Assembly (NCBI GenBank): GCA_022601135.1
Contig: JAHZJB010000097.1
Coordinates: 1-57,570 of the forward strand
Direction: 5' to 3'
From: Actinomycetes bacterium
GTDB taxonomy: Bacteria; Actinomycetota; Actinomycetes; Mycobacteriales; Mycobacteriaceae
DNA length: 57,570 nucleotides
The notes beneath the pieces are model-generated. The model saw only the letters and a program-made list of their open reading frames with translations. It made no database searches and had not been told where the DNA came from. Within the stretch, counting starts at the first letter, position 1. Each line of letters begins with the position of its first letter. The position numbers and the translations under genes are program-made. Positions 53,584-57,570 of the stretch are shown here, one piece after another.

Positions 53584-54813
53584 CTAAGCCGGTGGCGGCG
53601 GGGCTTCATCCAGATCACGCAGCGCGGGCAGGAAGATCGAGATGAGGCCCAGCAGCAACATCGGTAGCGAGAGAGCCAGGAATGTGGCGTTCAGGCCGGC
53701 CGCGTCGGCAAGCGGACCGGCGAGGATCAGTCCCAGCGGTCCCGCGGCGTAGGCCAGTGATCCCATCACCCCGACGACCCGGCCACGCAGATGTGCCAGC
53801 GCGCGGGTTTGCATGACGTAGTTGTAGATCGGCTGGATCGGCCCGTAGAAAACACCGAGGACGGCACACAGCACCAGGATCACCGGCAGCGGCGGCAGAA
53901 ACGCGATGGCGGTCATTGCTACGCCGAGGGTGAGCACCGCGATCAGCATGACGGTCCGCCTGCGCAGGTACTTCGAGATCACGGCGTAGCCCAGCGCGCC
54001 GACCAGCCCGCCGATGCTCAGTGCCATCAGTACCCAACCCAGTTGTGCGGGCTCGTTGCGGTCGGTGAAGTACTTCGGGAACAGCACGCTCTCCATCGGC
54101 ATGTAGAGCCCGGTGGCGGCAAGGTCGATGAACGCGAGTGTGCGCAGCACTCGGTTGTTCCACACAAAACGCAGACCCTCGAGTATCCCGGCCCACACGC
54201 CGCCGGCGCGGACGGTGGGATCGGGCGTGCCCGCGCCTTCGAGGCGCAGGATGCCGATCACGCAGATCGACAACGCGAACGTACCGGCGGTGACCCACAT
54301 TGTGTTGACGCCGCCGAGCGTCGCGATCAGCAAGCCGCCGATGCCGGGCCCGACGATGTAGGCGAGGTTGAAGATCGCCTCGTACACGCTGTTCGCGTGG
54401 TCGAGGGTCCAGCCCGCGCGTGTCGCGGCCTCGGGCAGCATCGTCTCGCGGGCCGTCATCCCGGCCGGGTCGAAGAGCGCGCCGAGCGCGGCCAACCCGG
54501 CCAGCACCGCCACGTTGATGGCATCTGCCCCGAAAGCCAGCGCCAAGATCGGCACGGCTGCCACCGATGCCGCGGAGAGTGCGTCCGAGATCATCGATAC
54601 CCGCCGGCGCCCGAGGAAGTCGACGGCAGCGCCGGCGAGCAACGTCGCGGCCAACAGTGGCAGGGTTCCGGCCATCGCCACTATCGAGGCATCGAGCGCG
54701 GAGCCGGTCCGCTGTAGTACCAGCCACGGGAAGGCGACGATCGAGATGCCGTTGCCTGATCCGGCCATCAGCGCGGCGAACAGGATCAGCATCATCGGGC
54801 CGCGCCTGCTCAT
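53584..54813 (-). CDS. tap: Tap-like MFS efflux pump (Rv1258c-like)
   Basis: Major facilitator exporter similar to M. tuberculosis Tap, which contributes to tetracycline, streptomycin and spectinomycin tolerance. 409 residues with about 11-12 hydrophobic segments. SGNGISIVAFPWLVLQRTGSALDASIV, the DFLGRRRVSMISDALS loop (motif A-like), FDPAGMTARETMLPEA and LPPLPVILVLCAVLGVFYGPIQPIYNYVMQTR are conserved with Tap. I begin at ATG 54813, which lines up with the Tap N-terminus; GTG 54843 is possible. A short palindrome, GATTC-N4-GAATC, lies at 54836-54849. Confidence 0.92.
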   Translation of the reverse strand: MSRRGPMMLILFAALMAGSGNGISIVAFPWLVLQRTGSALDASIVAMAGTLPLLAATLLAGAAVDFLGRRRVSMISDALSAASVAAVPILALAFGADAINVAVLAGLAALGALFDPAGMTARETMLPEAATRAGWTLDHANSVYEAIFNLAYIVGPGIGGLLIATLGGVNTMWVTAGTFALSICVIGILRLEGAGTPDPTVRAGGVWAGILEGLRFVWNNRVLRTLAFIDLAATGLYMPMESVLFPKYFTDRNEPAQLGWVLMALSIGGLVGALGYAVISKYLRRRTVMLIAVLTLGVAMTAIAFLPPLPVILVLCAVLGVFYGPIQPIYNYVMQTRALAHLRGRVVGVMGSLAYAAGPLGLILAGPLADAAGLNATFLALSLPMLLLGLISIFLPALRDLDEAPPPPA

Positions 54814-54967
54814 CGGCGCACCGTTGCAGGGTCCTGATTCCACAGAATCGCACTGACCAATCCGAATTCGGCGACCTTCAGTTTATCCACGTATCTGACC
54901 CCGTGGGCAGCCCGCTTGTGCTCAGGCCGTTGGCCAATCCCGGAACGCTGCACATCGGTTCAGCGGA

Positions 54968-54987
54968 TTCGGGACTTAGGTCCCGAA
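54968..54987. promoter_or_regulatory. DosR (DevR) box
   Basis: TTCGGGACTTAGGTCCCGAA matches the published consensus TTSGGGACTWWAGTCCCSAA at 19 of 20 positions. It lies about 93 bp upstream of the membrane-protein ATG at 55081, where a DosR-activated promoter would be expected; the divergent tap start is about 155 bp away on the other side. Confidence 0.8.
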
Positions 54988-55001
54988 CAAATAAGTCGTC
55001 G

Positions 55002-55015
55002 GCCCCTGCCGGGGC
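55002..55015. promoter_or_regulatory. Small GC hairpin in the leader of the DosR-box gene
   Basis: GCCCC, loop TGCC, GGGGC: a perfect 5-bp stem between the DosR box and the start codon. It may simply be chance in GC-rich DNA. Confidence 0.25.
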
Positions 55016-55080
55016 TATGCACGCAATGATGTGATGGAGGTGAAAGCTCCGAGTATCGGGCACGAACGGGAGGCGCCGCG

Positions 55081-55515
55081 ATGAGCATTTCGGAACAGAC
55101 GCAAACCAGGACCCGCACTTTCTCGCGCGTGATCGGTCCCTTCCTCATCATTGTCTGCGTGACGGCCGTGGCCCGCGCGTCCGACATTCAGGCGCTGTTC
55201 TCGGAGTTCGAAGCGAATTCACTGTGGACCTGGGTGATCGGCGCCTCCGCTCTGGCCCTCGGGTTGGCCATGGTCACGGGCCACCAATACTGGCGGGGTG
55301 CGGCGGCGATTATCGTGTCCCTGCTGGGGTGGCTCGTCGTGCTGCGCGGGGTGCTCCTGCTGGCTTTCCCGTCGGCCTTTATCTCGATGGCCAACAGCAT
55401 GATCGGGGCGCAGGCCCTGTGGGTAGCGTTGGCCATCGGTTTCGCTCTGATCGGTGTGTATCTGACCTACGTTGGCTGGTTGGATCCAGGCCCCGATGAA
55501 CCCGATCGACCGTGA
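55081..55515 (+). CDS. Small four-helix membrane protein with a DosR box upstream
   Basis: 144 residues, ATG 55081 with GGGAGG upstream. Four hydrophobic segments are seen (VIGPFLIIVCVTAVA, LWTWVIGASALALGLAMVTG, AAAIIVSLLGWLVVLRGVLLLAF and ALWVALAIGFALIGVYLTYVGW) with very short loops. There is no recognisable catalytic or binding motif. The strong DosR box suggests induction under hypoxia, nitric oxide or CO, by analogy with DosR-regulon membrane proteins. It is not in the M. tuberculosis DosR regulon as I remember it. Confidence 0.85.
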   Translation: MSISEQTQTRTRTFSRVIGPFLIIVCVTAVARASDIQALFSEFEANSLWTWVIGASALALGLAMVTGHQYWRGAAAIIVSLLGWLVVLRGVLLLAFPSAFISMANSMIGAQALWVALAIGFALIGVYLTYVGWLDPGPDEPDRP

Positions 55516-55566
55516 CAGTTATCGATGGGGGCGCGAGGCCCGAGGAATGCCGGTGTGGGTTCTGCG

Positions 55567-56457
55567 TCAGGCTTGAAAGTGTCTGCGGGTGACATCGTCC
55601 AACACCGCCCTCAGGTGAAGGAGAATCCACAAGTGGCCCTCCCCGGGCACGAAGGTGGTCTGACAGCACGTCAGCGCGTGGCTCAGGAATCTTCCCATCG
55701 CAGGTGGAACGCTTCGATCTAACTCACACGACCACAACAGAACCTCGCTGGATATCTCCTGCAACGGGAAGCCCCAGGGACGTCCGTGATTGGCGGCCAT
55801 GTCGTCGACCATCCCGGCAGCGCCACCCCGCACCGCTTCGGTGAAGTCTTTGACCAACATCTCATGAATGTCCGGCCGCCGCAGGATAGCTTTGTCCACG
55901 TCGTCAATCTTGGACTTCATGGTGTCGATGTATCGCCGCGGATCGCGTCGAATGAACGCGGCCAGCAATCGCGTATTCGCCTCTGACAACCACGGCAGAT
56001 GCCAGGCCAGTTTCATGAAGAATCGGTTGGTTCCGCTCATCCCGTCGAATACCCCGGGAGCGTCGGTCGGGGCGGGCGACGAGGCAACACCCACCGTTGT
56101 CAGGCGCCCGGGCATCTTCCAGGCGCACGCCAGAGCGCCTGGTCCACCACCGGAGATGCCGACCGCGGCGAACCTGTCGATCCGCAACGACTCTGCGAGA
56201 CTTTCAACGTCGTTCGCCCAGTCCAGGAGCGTGCGGCCGGGATTGGGGTCGGACCCGCCGTAGCCGGGACGGTCGGGCGCGATGATCCGCGCGGCGGGAG
56301 GCAGCCAACCCTCGGGCAGCATGCCCCAGCTGAGCCGCGAGCCGGGAAGCCCGTGGAAGACGAAGACGGGAACACCTGCGGCGTCTCCGTATTCGGCATA
56401 GGCCAATCGCCTGCCGTCGGACGTGTGGATTCCGGCATCGATTCGCGGCGTGATCAC
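55567..56457 (-). CDS. Alpha/beta-fold hydrolase
   Basis: 296 residues. The nucleophile elbow is GISGGG with Ser102, the oxyanion region is FHGLPGSRLSW, and the likely acid and His come late (WSCELDRSVP and EGHLW). Probably an esterase or hydrolase with a hydrophobic lid (FFMKLAWHLPWLSEANTRLL). Substrate unknown. The start is GTG 56457. It is convergent with the small membrane protein and divergent from udgB, so it should not share the DosR-box transcript. Confidence 0.9.
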   Translation of the reverse strand: MITPRIDAGIHTSDGRRLAYAEYGDAAGVPVFVFHGLPGSRLSWGMLPEGWLPPAARIIAPDRPGYGGSDPNPGRTLLDWANDVESLAESLRIDRFAAVGISGGGPGALACAWKMPGRLTTVGVASSPAPTDAPGVFDGMSGTNRFFMKLAWHLPWLSEANTRLLAAFIRRDPRRYIDTMKSKIDDVDKAILRRPDIHEMLVKDFTEAVRGGAAGMVDDMAANHGRPWGFPLQEISSEVLLWSCELDRSVPPAMGRFLSHALTCCQTTFVPGEGHLWILLHLRAVLDDVTRRHFQA

Positions 56458-56539
56458 AACGACTGTCCGTTGTGGAACGTCACCATAGTCACCATCCCCC
56501 CATGATGCAGGTTGGGCCGGGGTGGGTCAGAGTGGAGAT

Positions 56540-57394
56540 ATGCCGTCCCAGCCGTCCCAGCCGCCCCGCCGGTGGCCCCATCCGCGCATCGGAGGCCGGT
56601 TCGATTCCCCGGTCCGCCCAGGCTCGGGCTGGCCCGGTGACCCGGCGACGCCGCACACCGCCGTAGCGCGGACGTTCGCCGAGGTGTCGGCGGGGGCGAT
56701 GGCGGCCGGTACGGTCGGACAGTTGGACGCCGAGGTGTCGGTGTGCCGGGCCTGTCCCCGGCTGGTGCGCTGGCGTGAGCAGATCGCCGGGGCCAAGCGC
56801 AGGTCCTATGCCGACGAGCCGTATTGGGGCAGGCCCGCACCGGGATTCGGCTCGACTCGACCTCGGATACTTGTCGTCGGGCTGGCCCCGGCCGCCCACG
56901 GGGCCAATCGCACCGGCCGGGTGTTCACCGGTGACCGGTCGGGAGACTTTCTGTTCGGGTCACTGCATCGCAGCGGGCTGGCCAATCAGGCGGTCTGCAC
57001 CGATAGCGCGGACGGTTTGGCGCTCAACGATGTTCGCGTGGTCGCCGCGGTGCGGTGTGCCCCGCCGGGAAACGCGCCGACACCGGCTGAACGTGGCAAT
57101 TGTGCGCCGTGGTTGGACGCCGAGTGGCGGCTCACGGGATCGGAAGTGCGGGTGATCGTGGCGCTGGGCGGTTTCGCCTGGCAGGCGGTGCTGGCGATGA
57201 TTCGCCGGACGGGCGGATCGGCGGGTACCCCCGCGCCGAGGTTCGGCCATGCGGCGCAGGCGATGTTGACGACGCCCGCCGGGCCGGTTCAGCTGCTGGG
57301 TTGCTATCACCCCAGCCAGCAGAACACGTTCACGGGACGACTCACTCCCGCGATGATGGACGAGGTGTTCTCCCTGGCGATTGCGACGCGGTAG
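56540..57394 (+). CDS. udgB: Type 5 uracil-DNA glycosylase UdgB
   Basis: Base-excision repair enzyme for uracil and other deaminated bases in DNA. 284 residues from ATG 56540 (AGTGGAG upstream). Cysteines in VCRACP and in RCAPPGN...GNCAPW fit the four-cysteine Fe-S cluster of family 4/5 UDGs. The family 5 catalytic motifs are [14 protein letters not shown] and [13 protein letters not shown]. Orthologue of Rv1259. Confidence 0.94.
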   Translation: MPSQPSQPPRRWPHPRIGGRFDSPVRPGSGWPGDPATPHTAVARTFAEVSAGAMAAGTVGQLDAEVSVCRACPRLVRWREQIAGAKRRSYADEPYWGRPAPGFGSTRPRILVVGLAPAAHGANRTGRVFTGDRSGDFLFGSLHRSGLANQAVCTDSADGLALNDVRVVAAVRCAPPGNAPTPAERGNCAPWLDAEWRLTGSEVRVIVALGGFAWQAVLAMIRRTGGSAGTPAPRFGHAAQAMLTTPAGPVQLLGCYHPSQQNTFTGRLTPAMMDEVFSLAIATR

Positions 57395-57437
57395 GCGAGG
57401 GCTGCGGTCGCGATGCGCTCAGCCCGCTGGATCTTCT

Positions 57438-57570
57438 TCAGGTCTTCGGGGTCAGGCGAACCAGCGGGATCTTGCGCGACGTCTTGCTCTGGTATGCGTT
57501 GTATCGGTTGCCGTTTTTCTCGTTGACGAATGCCCACAACCGGGGATAGTCGGGGTCATCGGCCGGCACC
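57438..57570 (-). CDS. Deazaflavin-dependent nitroreductase-like protein, 3' fragment
   Basis: The last 43 codons of a minus-strand gene whose start lies beyond the window. The readable end (DDPDYPRLWAFVNEKN and IPLVRLTPKT) is typical of the C-terminus of the DUF385/Ddn-type F420-dependent oxidoreductases. It is convergent with udgB, about 43 bp apart. Too little remains to judge activity. Confidence 0.7.
   Translation of the reverse strand, partial: VPADDPDYPRLWAFVNEKNGNRYNAYQSKTSRKIPLVRLTPKT

Noticed and set aside
53575..53586. Leaderless -10 element (TAGGAT) before the FAD oxidase start
   Set aside because: It coincides with the stop codon of tap and has no supporting -35, so co-transcription with tap is the simpler reading.

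Overview
The window is chromosomal DNA of high G+C content from a mycobacterium, most probably a fast grower of the Mycolicibacterium type. Gene order and protein sequences follow the Mycobacterium tuberculosis segment Rv1187 to Rv1259, recalled from memory: pruA-putB, fadD36, dapD/dapE, an Rv1203c/Rv1204c-like pair, fadD6-folP2-gpgS, tagA, glgA/glgC, sigE-rseA-htrA-tatB, mrp, kgd, the Rv1251c nuclease-helicase, deaD, cyp130, a Tap-type efflux pump and udgB. Several blocks that I recall from M. tuberculosis are missing at their expected places: sigI, the PE13/PPE18/esxKL cluster, Rv1214c-Rv1219c, lpqX, lpqY-sugABC, corA, mdh and toxin-antitoxin pairs. A few genes unlike the M. tuberculosis set stand in their place.

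Layout. 1-2.2 kb: proline catabolism. 2.3-5.6 kb: a secreted unknown, a NUDIX hydrolase, FadD36 and a VanY-like lipoprotein. 5.7-7.8 kb: divergent lysine/diaminopimelate genes dapD and dapE. 7.8-10.3 kb: an EspC-like type VII secretion protein and a large ATPase. 10.3-15.8 kb: LOG protein, fadD6, folP2, gpgS, a small membrane protein and tagA. 16-18.9 kb: DUF3117 protein and the divergent glycogen/maltose-1-phosphate genes glgA and glgC. 18.9-23.2 kb: O-methyltransferase and the envelope-stress module sigE-rseA-htrA-tatB. 23.2-29.6 kb: mrp, a lytic transglycosylase-like protein, DUF1003 and MgtE_N/CBS proteins, a DUF4190 pair and a stress-protein-like gene. 29.6-34.6 kb: SUFU-domain protein, malic enzyme, LpqZ-like lipoprotein, two tandem SDRs and a DUF732 protein. 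34.7-38.4 kb: kgd. 38.8-43.3 kb: a PE-PPE-domain hydrolase with a 15-bp repeat tract, a membrane protein and a DHA2 exporter. 43.3-50.3 kb: Fe-S nuclease-helicase, LprE, DEAD-box helicase and acyltransferase. 50.3-57.6 kb: TetR-cyp130, FAD oxidase, Tap-like pump, a small membrane protein behind a DosR box, an alpha/beta hydrolase, udgB and a truncated deazaflavin-dependent protein.

How genes work together. putB and pruA convert proline to glutamate. dapD and dapE belong to the succinylase branch of diaminopimelate synthesis. GlgC supplies ADP-glucose to GlgA. SigE, RseA, HtrA and TatB sit together as an envelope-stress unit. TetR and cyp130 overlap by one base, and a palindrome lies over the cyp130 promoter.

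Signals beyond the genes. I see a near-perfect DosR box, several start codons 6-8 nt downstream of a -10-like hexamer (candidate leaderless transcripts, including the divergent pair dapD/dapE), two copies of a hairpin-forming intergenic repeat just after the stop codons of dapD and kgd, and tandem duplications next to stop codons. No rRNA, tRNA, CRISPR array, insertion sequence or prophage was recognised.
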